Shown: one piece after another, positions 42,547 to 54,350 of the stretch
Numbering within the stretch: position 1 is the first letter of the stretch
Layout: each line of letters opens with the position of its first letter
Assembly: GCF_030269925.1 (NCBI RefSeq)
Contig: NC_085111.1
Span: 62,001 to 126,000 of the forward strand
Reading direction: 5' to 3'
DNA from: Bombyx mori
Lineage: Eukaryota; Arthropoda; Insecta; Lepidoptera; Bombycidae
Length of the DNA stretch: 64,000 nucleotides
Program-made: the position numbers and the translations under genes
Notes under the pieces: generated by a model
The model's input: only the letters and a program-made list of their open reading frames with translations
Told to the model about the DNA's origin: nothing
Databases searched by the model: none

Positions 42547-42694
42547 AAGGAGAACATAGGTTTCCATACCTATGCTCTTCAGGAGGACCGCGAGCTCCGC
42601 GTAGTAATACGCGGAGTACCGAAGGAACTCGACATCGAGTACGTCAAGGAGGACCTGACCGCTCAGTCCCGCGCAGTCTTCAGGAGTCTCGCAA

Positions 42695-43420
42695 GGCTCC
42701 GTGCTCTCTCCGTTATTATTTAGTTTGTATATCAATGATATACCCCGATCTCCGGAGACCCCTCTAGCGCTCTTCGCCGATGACACGGCTATCTACTACT
42801 CATGTAGGAAGATGTCGTTGCTCCATCGGCGACTCCAGATCGTAGCAACCACCATGGGACAGTGGTTCCGGAAGTGGCGAATCGACATCAGCCCCACGAA
42901 AAGCACAGCGGTGCTATTCAAAAGGAGTCGCCCTCCGAATACCACTTCGAGCATCCCACTCCTTAATAGGCGCGCAAACACCTCCGCCGTTAGCCCCATC
43001 ACTCTTTGGTCAGCCCATACCGTGGGCCTCGAAGGTCAAATACCTAGGCGTCACCCTCGACAGAGGGATGACATTCCGTCCCCACATTAAAACGGTACGC
43101 GACCGTGCCGCGTTTATACTAGGACGACTCTACCCAATGCTTTGTAGTCGAAGCAAACTGTCCCTCCGTAATAAGGTAACTCTCTAAAAAACTTGCATAC
43201 GCCCCGTCATAACGTATGCAAGCGTAGTATTCGCTCACGCGGCTCGCACCAACTTAAGACCCCTTCAGGTTATTCAATCCCGATTCTGCAGGATAGCTGT
43301 CGGAGCACCATGGTTCCTGAGGAACGTGGATCTCCACGATGACCTGGAGCTCGACCCCGTCAGTAAGTATCTACAGTCGGCATCGCTACGCCACTTCGAG
43401 AAGACGGCATAACATGAAAA
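42695..43420 (+). pseudogene. LINE A reverse transcriptase fragment
   Basis: LSPLLFSLYINDIPRSP followed by LALFADDTAIYYSCRK is the RT palm with the FADD catalytic pair. Later frames give thumb-region pieces and QSRFCRIAVGAPWFLRN, typical of Jockey RTs. Several frameshifts. Confidence 0.8.
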
Positions 43421-43452
43421 CCCACTTGTCGTGGCCGCTGGAAACTATATAC

Positions 43453-43723
43453 TTTTTTTTTTTTTTTTTTTAACGCTGGGGAATCCATTTACGGATACCC
43501 GGTCCGGGGGGGTAACGAACCGGGTTATGTCGGACTCCGGCGCCTCCTGAGAGGAAGAGGGGGACGAGGAGGGCCAAGGTCCTCCACCTCCCCGAATTCC
43601 TCGCAAGAGACTACGCCTTGAAAAAGGCGCGCGAAGCACTTCCTCGCAGAACGACTACCGACTAAACCCCCTCGAGCTCCACCACACCGGCTACACCAGA
43701 CCTACGGTACCGCAGTGCGCGCC
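43453..43723 (-). mobile_element. Truncated LINE insertion in LINE A
   Basis: GAAACTATATAC flanks it at 43441-43452 and 43724-43735 (12-bp duplication). A poly-T start on + is the poly-A tail of a minus-strand copy. Same 3' family as 40845-40985. Confidence 0.8.
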
Positions 43724-43944
43724 GAAACTATATACCTGATCCTGTAGACCAAATGGTAAACCTTCGACATCGCCCAAAGCACGTCATCACGGATCCTCCT
43801 GTTCCATTAACGGTGCTTTTAGGCACTACAAGCACCGGTCACCGTCCTCTTCGAACCCGTCGCTTGCGAGGAAGGGCTCGACGAGCGAATTAACCCACAG
43901 ACACAGCCCACTGAGTTTTTCGCCGGATCTTCTCAGTGGGTCGC

Positions 43945-44484
43945 GTTTTTTTTTTTTGCCCTTGTATGTAGACGAGCATACGGCCCACCTGATGGTGAGT
44001 AGTTACCGTCGCCCATGGGCTTCAGCAATGCCAGGGGCAGAGCCAAGCCGCTGCCTACCGCTTAATACTCTCCACAAGCCTCTTTTGAAGAAGGACATGT
44101 CATGTGGATGACCGCAGTGGCTCCAGGTAGTATGGATGAACTCTACTCCGGTGGCGGGCGGTGCGATGGTAAAAACGAGATGCCGGTATCATCTCGAACA
44201 ATTCCTCAGAGCACTCCCCATGGAACATACGGTACAAAATACAGAGGGAACCGAAGTCCCTCCGCAGACCCAGAGGTTCCAAACGATCCGTGAGAATGGG
44301 ATTATCGACAATCCGAACGGCCCTCCTCTGATTCTGCGAAGCACTGCTCTTGCTAGGGTCATTTTTTTATTTTTTTTTATTGCCTTTGTAGGCAGACGGG
44401 CATACGGCCCACCTGATGGTGAGTGGTTACCGTCGCCCATGGACTTCAGCAATGCCGGGGGCAGAGCCAAGCCGCTGCCTACCG
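43945..44484 (-). mobile_element. LINE B 3' end with RT C-terminus, plus a second tail
   Basis: The minus strand encodes MEPLGLRRDFGSLCILYRMF and HGECSEELFEMIPASRF, the C-terminal segment of Jockey-like RT proteins, followed by the family-B tail (poly-T at 43947). A second family-B tail starts with poly-T at about 44364 and ends near 44484. LINE A sequence (GCTCTTGCTAGGGT, then TTTGAGCCCCGTGAGCTCAC) resumes around and after it. Confidence 0.7.
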
Positions 44485-44599
44485 CAGTGTTAGCAACTCT
44501 CCGGTTTGAGCCCCGTGAGCTCACCTATACACGCTAGGGTAAGCTCATATAGCCTTTCAAGGCTATCAGCATAGGTAGGAAAAAAAAAAGTCTTCTCAT

Positions 44600-44870
44600 T
44601 CCGTCTCAGACAGTCAGCCTGTTTGTATGTTCTTCCGTGTCAGACAGTCAGTCCGTCTCAGTCTGTTAGTATGTCAGTCAGTCTGTCAGCCGGTCAGTTG
44701 AAACAAAACTGTCGGTTTACCCTGTCATTGTGAAAATTATGTGTTGAGAGTTTCAATAATTATTATTCAAAAGGTTTTATTGGCTATTATTGCAATAAAC
44801 TGTGTTCTACCGAATACGAGTGATGACGGAAACTACCGCTCAGCCATCGCTGGCGCTCCGTCATATATAT
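44600..44870. repeat. CAGTC-rich low-complexity DNA
   Basis: Irregular TCAGTC/CAGACAGTC repeats at 44603-44700, then AT-rich DNA. No gene. Confidence 0.6.
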
Positions 44871-44876
44871 ATATAT

Positions 44877-45120
44877 ATTTATTTTATTGCTTAGATGGGT
44901 GGACGAGCTCACAGCCCACCTGGTGTTAAGTGGTTACTAGATTCCATAGACATCTACAACGTAAATGGCCACCCACCTTGAGATATAAGTTCTAAGGTCT
45001 CAAGTATAGTTACAACGGCTGCCCCACCCTTCAAACCGAAACGCATTACTGCTCCACGGCAGAAATAGGCAGGGTGGTGGTATCTACCCGCGCGGACTCT
45101 CATGAGTTCTTACCACCAGT
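44877..45120 (-). mobile_element. Bm1-type SINE, 5'-truncated
   Basis: Starts (on +) with TTTATTGCTTAGATGGGTGG and follows the Bm1 body to the ACTCTCATGAGTTCTTACCA region; the tRNA-like head is missing. Confidence 0.8.
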
Positions 45121-45780
45121 AAAAAATAATGCTTTATTTTAGAACAAATTTGGTTAACATAAAAAGGTTCGAGTGAGCAAAATCTTAAAATGAGTCGACT
45201 ATTATCAAAGCCGGCAATGTGACTTTTGGACAATTATTGGTAAATCAGAAAAACGAATTATTGAATTTGTATTCCATTGGCAGTCACAAAACTCTTCTGA
45301 ACGGCATCTTAGATAAATAACAGGTTAACCTTTATTTCATGCAGGTTTTGAACCGTATTCTTTGAAGGAGACGATTATATTCAAATCAATCTGTATTGAC
45401 ATATCAATAACATTTTTTTGTCCAAATGCACAGATTGCCACCTTTGATAATAGACGACTCAAATATAAACATATGCTGTCGCGGACTTTTTTTTGGAACT
45501 TTGAAAGGGGAACAATTCTGTCATACATTATTCTAGCGAAACTTAGATTGGTTTTAAAACATTCTTTAATAATGCTCCTCTCGTATTGGTCTTAGCGTGA
45601 TATTGTTATAGCCTGGATGTATATGGATGTATATTAAATATATTATGTATGTGAATAATAAAAATCTTACATTTATATCCGTTGTCTGGTACCTTTAACA
45701 CAAGTTCTTTTCGAACTTATCACGGGAACAGTTAACGTGGCGTTTAAAAAAAATATATTGATATTGATTGGATATATTGC
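45121..45780. other. AT-rich intergenic DNA
   Basis: Overlapping short frames exist on both strands at 45337-45595 but none resembles a protein I know. Nothing else seen. Confidence 0.3.
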
Positions 45781-45908
45781 CTATCGCCTTTTTCAACAAA
45801 TGGGCTATCTAAGACTGAAATATTTTTTTAAAATCGGACCATTAGCTCCTGAGATTAGCGCGTTCAACCAAACAAACAAAATCTTCAGCCTTATAATATT
45901 AGTATAGA
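45780..45908 (-). mobile_element. Helitron-like 5' end
   Basis: The complement of 45908 leftward reads TCTATACTAATATTATAAGG, then GAACGCGCTAATCTCAGGAG, which I recognise as the 5' end of a widespread moth/butterfly non-autonomous Helitron. Its 3' end is not seen nearby to the left. Confidence 0.5.
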
Positions 45909-46183
45909 TTATTTATCTTTTCTTCCTGAACGGCCGGTTCTGAGGCTTCTCAACAACGAAGCGCCCGCCGTGTCAAATTCTTTCTTTAGTAAATCTTTAG
46001 TATTTAATAAAATACATATCGGCGCAACACTGCTATTTATTTAACTAAGTAACATTAATTAAAAATAACTTTCCTATATGTTAAAATTATTGGTAAACTG
46101 TTCCAACAGTTGTTTATGACGGCATTCAAGAGAACTACCTCGACTTTTCTACTATAAATACGAGTGACTATTGTCGCACAAAC

Positions 46184-47082
46184 ACCTATCACCTATCTTA
46201 TACGCCCTCTACACTAATGACATCCCCACCCTGGAGGGTCACCTTCGGGCGTGGGAGGACGTGAAGTTGGCCTTGTTCGCAGATGATTCGGCCTACTTCT
46301 CGTTCTCCCCGTTCCCCTCTGCAGCCATCATGAGGATGCAGAGGCTTTTGGATTTACTGCCCCAGTGGCTGGACCGTTGGAGAGTCGCGGTCAATGTGGG
46401 AAAGACCGCGGCCTTGCTCTACGGTCCGGTCCGTATCAGAGTCGTCCCAAAGAAACTCAGTCTCCGTGGTGTGAATGTCGAGTTCAGGACCGGTATCTCG
46501 GATGCGACATCAACCACTCCTTGAGCATGGTCGCGCACGTCAACCGAGTCATCGGTCAGACTCGCGCGGCCAGATTCCTGTTGCGGCCGGTACTTGCGTC
46601 CGGGCTTCCGACCAGAACCAAACTCGCCATTTATAAGACATAAGTCCGTTCCCGCTTCACATACGCTGCTGCGGCCTGGTATTACTTGCTGTCGCCGTCC
46701 CAGCGATCTAGGCTGCAGACCCAGCAGTCTTTCCCTCCGTACTACCGTCGGGGCCGGGCGGTACGTCAAAAATGACGCCATCGCCCGGGACCTAGGTGTG
46801 AAGTCGCTCGTGGAGTTCGTGACTAGGCGCGCTCGTAATATGCACGAGCGAGCCGAAAACGGCCCCCATGAGCATCTCCACAACATAGTCCCGCTGCACG
46901 CCAGACCACCCATGGCACGGCGTTGCCGCGGGAGCTATTGGTACCCCCGACGATAGTTCGGAGTTAAAACTCCTCGCGGGCTTGGCTCTGCCCCTGGCAT
47001 TGCTGAAGTCCATGGGCGACGGTAACCACTCACCATCAGGTGGTCGGTATGCTCGTCTACCTACAAGGGCAATAAAAAAAAA
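46184..47082 (+). mobile_element. Truncated Jockey-like LINE (family B) with RT fragment and poly-A
   Basis: Begins inside the RT palm (LSPILYALYTNDIPTLEG, then LALFADDSAYFSFSP with the FADD catalytic pair), continues through frameshifted thumb and C-terminal pieces, and ends in the family-B 3' UTR (plus strand GGCATTGCTGAAGTCCATGG) and a poly-A near 47073-47082. Confidence 0.82.
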
Positions 47083-47399
47083 ACGATAAATTCTTATTCA
47101 GAGTTTATAATTTCAAGTTCCTATAATTAAGATTTTTTTTAAATTCAATTTGATATCCCGCCCTCACCGGTCGACTACTGATCAACTATCAATCGATCAG
47201 TGATCCCCGCCAGGTGTCACCACTCATCCAGCAAACATCACGTAGTAGGGACGAGGACGAAGCCGGTCTCTTGTCTTACTCACTATACATTTTTCAGCCA
47301 TGTTTTTTTGGTTTTATTTGTGTATCAATAGTATGTTCCGTAGGTCTGAGAATCGGCTACTATCTATTTTTCATACCTCTAAGTGATAAGGGTTGTCCA

Positions 47400-47547
47400 C
47401 CCCAAAGATTTATTTTTTATTTTTATTTTTTGGATAAAATTTTTTTGGTTATAATGAAGTATTATGTGAATGAATGAGCTTTTTTCTACACCAGAATTTC
47501 CCTAGAAATCTTATTTAAGGCAACACAACGTTTGCCGGGTCAGCTAG
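47400..47547 (+). mobile_element. Helitron-like 3' end
   Basis: Ends GTTTGCCGGGTCAGCTAG followed by T, the CTAG-T terminus with a preceding GC-rich mini-hairpin that marks Helitrons. Same terminus as the complete copy ending at 61643. The left boundary is uncertain. Confidence 0.5.
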
Positions 47548-47752
47548 TAATATATAATAATAATAGGAATAAAGTTGTTTAGCACATTAATATGTCGGTG
47601 CAACGTCACAATTTAGTTAATTAAAAATAGTTAACTGTATCTTTAATGTAACGCATATCAACGACTGTTTAAGACGGTATTTAAGAGAATTCATGACTAA
47701 GCTACCCGCACTTTCTACTATAAATAGGAGTGACTATTGTCGCACAAAAAAC

Positions 47753-48112
47753 CACTTCGACAAAGTGGCACGACACGAGAACTCTCTCATCGTGGCCGCC
47801 GGTAACTACATTCCCGATCCTGCGGACAGAATGGAAAGCAGTCGACGTCGCCCAAAACACGTCATTTCGGATCCCCCCGATCCACTAACGGTGCTTTTAG
47901 GTACCTCAAGCACCGGTCATCGTAAATCGAGTAAATGAACCCTCAGATTTTCTCAGTGGGTGGCGTTTCCAATCCGGTGGTAGATTCTGCTCTGCACGGC
48001 TCTTGCTAGGGTTCGTGTTAGCAACGTCGTCAGGTTTGAGCCCCGTGAGCTCACCTACTAGTTAAGGTTACGCTGGAATGGCCTCTCAAGGCTCTCAGCT
48101 CAGGTAGAAAAA
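47753..48112 (+). mobile_element. LINE A 3' fragment with poly-A
   Basis: The frame HFDKVARHENSLIVAAGNYI, PDPADRMESSRRRPKHVISD and PPDPLTVLLG is the C-terminus of LINE A-type RT proteins (compare 43732-43830). The 3' UTR follows to a poly-A at about 48107-48114. Confidence 0.78.
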
Positions 48113-48114
48113 AA

Positions 48115-48657
48115 AAGCACAAAACATCCAGACTCGCGCAGCCGGCTGAGGCAGAGCTCTCTGTTGTTATCGTTTTGCATTTCAAATGCAATGAATGGAA
48201 TTTGTTGCAAAAGCGAGTCACTATGGAAGGCAATGATAATGATGAAGAGAATGGCATCATCAACGCTGACGTTATTATTTTAAAAACGCCACGGAACCAG
48301 CTTATCCGTCATATATTTTTTTATTCGTGCTAGAGAATCATTTTAGAAAATATTTGTATTTTTTTGAGTCTCGCTTTTTGGATTGTTTATATTTTTTTTC
48401 AATTGCGTATGTGTAAATGTGTTCAAGGGTAGTTTTATTTATTAACAGTTATTATTTCTATCCAAACTTATTTTTGTCTAGAAAGAGCTAGACAATAAAT
48501 AAGAATTTCAAGAAATAACAGTATCACAGTCATTGCCTTTTTTTGATATACGAAACAAGATAATCTTTGCGAAATGTGTATATTTTTCTATAAAATAAAT
48601 AAATTAACTATAATTATATTACACGTATATTATACAGGAGGGGACAGAGCAGCGCGG
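48115..48657. other. Intergenic, 3' flank of ACADVL
   Basis: AT-rich. The right part is the ACADVL 3' UTR (minus strand). No other gene seen. Confidence 0.4.
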
Positions 48658-51600
48658 TCACAAGTAGAGCGGGTTGGGACACAGCTGGCCGCCCTGGTCG
48701 GCCACGTCGCGGCCCAGCGCGCCGAGCCGCTGGAAGTGCGCCTGGGAGCGCGCGTCCCGGGTGGCGGCCAGCTGCGCCGGGATGCGGCCCAGCGCCTCCT
48801 CGGCCCACGCGGCGGCCAGGCGCAGCTCGTGCGCGGCGCCGGGCAGCGAGCGGCGCGCGGCGCGGGAGGCGCGGGACAGCACGGCGGCCGACGTGTACGC
48901 GTCCACGGCCGCGCCCGCCAGCCGGTTGAGCACGCACTGCTGCTCCACCACGCCGCGCCCGTGCCTCAGCAGCACCGCCTCCACCGCGCGCCCGTGCTCG
49001 CCCACCAGCTTGCCCAGCTCGGCCGCCGCGCCCCGCAGCTCGGGCGCCACCAGCGAGCTCAGGTCCGCCCCGCGCGCCAGCCCCACGGCGGCCGTGGCGC
49101 GCCGCCCGGCCTCCGAGAATATGAGCCCGAGATGTGCGGTCGGGTTCTTGAAGGCTCGCTGGAGCTCCTGGAGGTGAGATCCGGCGAACTGGATTCCTGT
49201 TGACGAAAACGACCCATTTTAGTAGCGTCCATCGCAGAGCAGCAACTCTACGCTCGGCGAACGTCTCAGCGAGCGGCCTCACCCGTGAGCGCCACGAACA
49301 GACGCAGGATGTCGTTGGTGCCTTCGAAGATGCGGAAGATGCGGAGATCGCGCAGCACGCGCTCCAGCCCCGTCGCCTTCATGTAGCCCATCCCGCCGAG
49401 GATCTGGATGGCTTCATCGACGACTGTCCATGCGCTGTCCGAAGCGAAAACCTACAACCCAAAAAAAATATACAGAGCCGTCAGAAGCGAGAGCGGCACG
49501 CGGCGGCGGCGGCCCGATACGCACCTTCGAGATGGCGGCCTCCAGGTGGTAGTCCTGCGCGCCGGAGTCCATGTTGCCGGAGACCATGTAGGCGAGCGCC
49601 TCGGTGGCGTACTGCAGCATGGCCATGCGGGCCAGCTTCTCCTGCACGGCGCCGAACTCGGCCAGGTGCTTCCCGAACTGCACGCGCGTGGCGGCGTGCT
49701 GCGCGGCCTGCGCGATGGCGGCGCGCTGCGTGCCGGCCAGCGCGGCCGCCATGCCGAAGCGCCCGTTGTTGAGGATGTTCATGGCGACCTTGAACCCGTT
49801 CCCGACGCCGCCCAGCACGTTCTCGACGGGCACGCGCACGTCCTCGTAGTACACCTCCGTGGTGTTGGAGCACTTGATGCCCATCTTGTTCTCGGGCGGG
49901 CCGGACGACACGCCGCCGAACGACCTCTCCACGATGAACGCCGTCACCTGCGCAGAGCGACCGCTCAGTCCACGCTTGCAACGCTTCTGCGTTCCTCATC
50001 GGAAGATTCACACGTTACCTTATCAACGGTCTTTCCGTCCTTCTCGATAGGAGTTTGTGCGAAAACCGTCATAATCTCTGCGATACCGCCGTTGCTGATC
50101 CAGATCTTCGAACCATTTAGGATGAAATGTTTGCCGTCGGGCGCCAGCACGGCTCGAGTCCTGCGACACGAGAAGGTTGTGAACGAAATGCGAACAGACG
50201 ACGGGCGACCGACGAGTCAGTCTTTACACTTACTTGATAGAACCGGCGTCTGAACCGGAAGAAGGTTCGGTGAGGCAGAAGGCGGCATACTCGCCGGAAG
50301 TGACGCGCGGCAGGTAATGCTCTTTCTGCTGCGGGTTGCCGAACAGCAAGATTCCCTTGAAGCCGATGGACTGATGCGCCCCGAGCGTGATGCCGACGCC
50401 GAGGTCGTGGGCCCCGACCACCTCGACGAGCCGCGCGTACTGCGTGTTGGACAGCCCCAGGCCGCCGAGCTCCCCCGGCACCTGCAGCCCGAACGCGCCG
50501 AGATCCCACAGTCCGGCGACGGTACCCTCCTCAATCTTTGAATTCTCATCATTCTTAGCGGGGTCATTTACTTCTTGAAAGAATTTCTCGACTGGCGGCA
50601 CGAGCTCTTGTAGCATTTGACGTTGGTCATCGGAAAGTGGTTCCGGAAAAGGAAACACCTGTGTAGGTTCAAATCGGCCACGGAAAAGATTCAGAGTGAA
50701 AGAGGCACTCTGTCTCGGTCCGTTTCGAGCTTGCGCCTCTGATGCGGCAGATCGAGCTCCGCTGCAAACATTTTTTTTCGTTTTTATTTGTATTACAATC
50801 CTATCAAAAATGTCGGACTTACTACAAATTAATGTTTATAATCCAAAGAGTAATAGAGAAATCGCTTTCAATATTATTGTTTGACAGTATGTACGCACAA
50901 CATTTCAACGTATCAAAAACGCGTTCAGTCATGTTACATTGACGCATATTCACCATAATGGGCAATAGACCTAAATGGACAGATGGTCACAACCAACCCA
51001 ATGTGTTTATTAAAAACTTCACCCTAAGGTCATTACAGCCTACCATCCACCTTGAGAAATGAAAATGAAATATCAATATGGTATAAAAAAAACCATTGTT
51101 TTTAGTGTGACTTAACTCTGTTAAAGGCACATTACATGAAAGTCCCATAAAATGCCTACTTGATAAACATAAATTTTTTATTTTAAAGGATAGTTGGTAT
51201 ATTATTATGCTAAAATATATTAATCAAAATTGGTAAATAGTGTTACTAATATGATATGAGACTGTAATTTTAAATAAATTTATATTATTTAATAGTTATA
51301 ATTGAAACTAATTTTACATAATTTCTACATATTACATGTACAGTATTTACACATGGCAATAATACGTCACAGGATTCTACAGACAGGTTGGCCTCGAATA
51401 GCACTACTCCATCTCTTACTGTGGGTATAGCAAAAGAAAACTAAAGGATGAACTAGATATTGGGCACCTACAGTTTCCGAATACAATATTCACATACTGT
51501 TACCAACAGAAGATGTTACAGGTTGGTTACAAACATTGTAAGAACTGCTACTGTAAAGCAATCATGTGTTCGGGTTTGAAGGAATAATGTGTCAAATTAA

Positions 51601-53334
51601 TTTCTCTTAGTGTTATCTCGAGAGAATATTTCAAAATGAAATAACTTTTCATGACATTGTAATAATATACAACCTGACAATAGATGGCAGCATGTGTATC
51701 ATTTATATAACATTATTTATGTATAAAGTTTGGACTAACTAAATTTAATGAATACAAATAAAAGTATTTATTTCACAATTGGGAATTGTCGTGACCTAAA
51801 GGATAAGACCTCCGGTGCATTCCTATCTAGCGATGCAACGGTGTTCGAATCCTGCAGACGGGTACCAGTTATTCTAATGAAATACGTACTTAACAAATGT
51901 ACACAATCAACTTCCACCGTGAAGGAATAATAAAAATCAAACTCCAGTAACCACTTAACACCAGGTGGGCTGTGAGCTCGTCCACCCATGTAAGCAATAA
52001 AAAAAAAGAATTATGTTAGATATAACTGCTTAGATAAACATAAAGAAAAAAGTTTTACTTTGTACTACTTAGACCCGGCACGACTTTTTATAACATAGAA
52101 AGGCCCTCAATTGTAAAAGGTGACTAAATGACAATTAATATAAAATTTTACTTTTTAAAAATATCAATCCCAACAGATTTAGTAAATGTTAATAATTACT
52201 GTATAATATAATCCATTTTTCTTTTTACAGTACAAGAAGTAGTTTTTTCCTTTTTACTGGAACCACTGTGTTCCTCTAAAGCAGGGGCTCCCAAACTTAT
52301 TTTTTCTGCTGGATAAATTCAGAATAAATTATTTTTTAGCGCCCCCATTTTTTGCCCCACTTTATAACCACTATAGTGAGAGCTCAGTCGATGTCTAGGA
52401 GTCCTCATAGATGAAATTACAAATTGCCTCATGGGCCTCTACACAATGCCCCCATATTTTTGCTGGATCTCTTACCACCCCCGTTAGGCCTGCAGAGCCC
52501 ACAAAGGGGCATTATCGCCCACTTTAGGAAAGGCTGCTCTAAAGTGTGTTTCCACTCACCTCCATAATATTTCCTAAGTGCTATGACATGCCTTTATTAA
52601 AATGATGTTTGAGAAGTGTAAGCCAGGGTGGGTGTAAGCTAGAGGTTCAGTCACTGATGCTATTGACAACAGACATTGCTAATGTTCTAAACAATAATTG
52701 CTAATCATAACGAGGTAAACCATAAGCCTTCAAAGGCCAATAAAATTAAAAAGAATAAACAACAAACTTTGAAAAAATTCCAATTAAATCAAATAACTAA
52801 ACAAATCTGATAACAATTTTAAGTCTCTTATTTATTGTTGTCAGAAGAGGAACTCCAATTAAAGGAGTTTTACTCTACATTTTAATTGTATAAGAACAAC
52901 CTGTCTTACAATTGATGACATTGTGTCAGACAGGAGCTCCATTGAACCCAGTTAGTAGTCTAGTTGGTGATGATAGTCTATCATATTGAAACAGCACTCT
53001 TGTTACAGCCCATGCATCATGCTTATCCCTGAAAATGGTATCTAGAATTAAAATATAAACGTTTAGTAATCAGGAATTGTTGTGAATACAAACAGCTTCG
53101 GTTTACCCGTGCATTACCTAATTCATTCAGTTGTTGATGCCGTCCTACATTCCGACCATGGTACAAAGTCCAAGGTAAGAATGTTATTCGACATGAAGAG
53201 CAAAGTCCAGGGTTATCAATTCCTCTGGAAAAACCACGACAAGACGTTAGGACTCACCTGCAAAGCGGAACCACCGCAGTCGTTTTGGGGACGAGGCAGC
53301 GACCGCCACACAGGACCAGCTTGGCACCTTTCAT
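48658..53334 (-). CDS. ACADVL: Very-long-chain acyl-CoA dehydrogenase (6 exons)
   Basis: Minus-strand exons 53334-53258, 50761-50234, 50160-50019, 49947-49525, 49451-49283 and 49196-48658 join in frame to 625 residues (human about 655). It is an FAD enzyme of the inner mitochondrial membrane doing the first step of long-chain beta-oxidation. The first exon ([18 protein letters not shown]) is presequence-like and its AG end pairs with the C of exon 2 to give Ser. Seen: [13 protein letters not shown], then [47 protein letters not shown] (FAD/substrate loop), [33 protein letters not shown] and [19 protein letters not shown]. The last holds the catalytic Glu (EGT). The long C-terminal extension after it marks VLCAD/ACAD9 rather than soluble ACADs. 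I call ACADVL over ACAD9 from overall similarity. Coding exons are very GC-rich; intron 1 is 2.5 kb with a SINE and a hAT MITE. Confidence 0.93.
51787..51999 (+). mobile_element. Bm1-type SINE, internally deleted
   Basis: Head GTCGTGACCTAAAGGATAAG with B box GTTCGAATCC, then directly the 3' part CCAGTAACCACTTAACACCA and the tail GCAATAAAAAAAAA. GAATT flanks both sides as a short duplication. Sits in ACADVL intron 1, antisense to the gene. Confidence 0.82.
52282..52536. mobile_element. hAT-type MITE, 255 bp
   Basis: Flanked by CTCTAAAG at 52274-52281 and 52537-52544 (8-bp duplication). Ends CAGGGGCTCCCAAACTT and complement CAGCCTTTCCTAAAGT are typical degenerate hAT termini. Non-coding; in ACADVL intron 1. 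Confidence 0.82.
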
Positions 53335-53511
53335 CGTGTTTATTACAAAAAACTTTCAGTAACAGAAAAAATAATCCGTTTTCATAAATTCTGCAATTGC
53401 ATTCTAAATCGAAACGCAAACTTTGGTATCACTATATTTCTAATTAATTTATAATGTTTAAAGTTTGGGAACAAAGTTAAAGATTAAAGTGAGAGGGTCG
53501 AGTCGAGAGGT
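53335..53511. promoter_or_regulatory. Presumed ACADVL 5' UTR and promoter region
   Basis: Directly upstream (minus strand) of the ACADVL start codon. No TATA box or other element stands out, so this is placement only. The tandem duplication begins at its right edge. Confidence 0.35.
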
Positions 53512-54350
53512 TTTTTTTTAAGGGAATTTATGACCTGGTAACTAATACCTTTAAGTCATGTCTTATTTTAATTTATGTTCTTATTTTTATGAAAAATTAT
53601 AATATGGAGTGAAATTAAATGAAATAATATTAAATGAAATGAAGATGATTAATTTGAGACATTAATCAACTGGGATGAAATATAATCTCAATAAAATGGT
53701 GGTCATTTACTGAGATCTTTTCAGTGGACTTTTTGGAGGATCCCGAGAAGTTACGTCCAGCAGCTTTGTTTCATTATCCCACATTTGTGTACTTTCACAG
53801 ATATAAAATAGTTAATAAACCACCGCTATTACACATTCAAGCCTGAAGAAACACTAAATAGAAAAAATAAAACAAATCACACAACTTCACTCCTCGCGTT
53901 CCCGCCAAAAAGTCCTTGCAGTTCGTATTTTTTTTTTTAAGAGATTTTATGACCTGGTAACTGAGACCTTTAAGTCATGTCTTATTTTAATGTATATTCT
54001 TAATTTTATGAAAAATTATGTTATGGAGTGAAATGAAATGAAAATGATTAATTTGAGACATTAATCAACTGGGATGAAATTAAATGAGATGATATGAGAT
54101 GAAATCTAATCTCAGTAAAATGGTGGTCATTTACTAAGATTTTTTCAGTGGACTTTTTGGAGGATCCCGAGAAGTTTCGTCCAGCGCCTTTGTTTCATTT
54201 TCCCACATTTGTGCACTTTCACAGATATTAAACGGTTAATAAACCACCATTATTACACATTTAAACCCGAAGAAACACTAAATAGACAAAATAAAACAAA
54301 TCACACAACTTCACTCCACGCGTTCCCGCCAAAAAGTCTCGCAGTTCGTA
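53512..54350. repeat. 419-bp tandem duplication
   Basis: TGACCTGGTAACT begins a unit at 53531 and again at 53950 (period 419). Each unit runs from a T-run through AAGTCATGTCTTATTTTAAT, GGACTTTTTGGAGGATCCCG and CACACAACTTCACTCC to CGCCAAAAAGTC. The two copies differ at scattered bases and a few indels. Non-coding. Could be tandem LTRs or a duplicated insertion; no TG..CA ends were found. Confidence 0.88.

Larger units (their letters stand above)
41785..44590 (+). mobile_element. Jockey-like LINE family A, internally deleted, with nested insertions
   Basis: A 5' UTR (GGGAAGATCTTCCACCGAGC at about 41793, also present at 63752) precedes a gag-like ORF1 (42094-42546). ORF1 then joins abruptly, near 42695, to the RT region (SVLSPLLFSLYINDIP..LALFADDTAIYYS). 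The C-terminus and 3' UTR continue to a poly-A at about 44582. Two foreign pieces interrupt it (43453-43723 and 43945-44484). Frameshifts and a large deletion make it dead. Confidence 0.8.

Noticed and set aside
44600..44720. CAGTC-rich stretch as a satellite or CRISPR-like array
   Set aside because: Spacing is irregular with no distinct spacers; simple-sequence slippage.
48574..49772. Long plus-strand frames over ACADVL exons
   Set aside because: Ala/Arg/Gly-rich shadows of the GC-rich ACADVL exons on the other strand.
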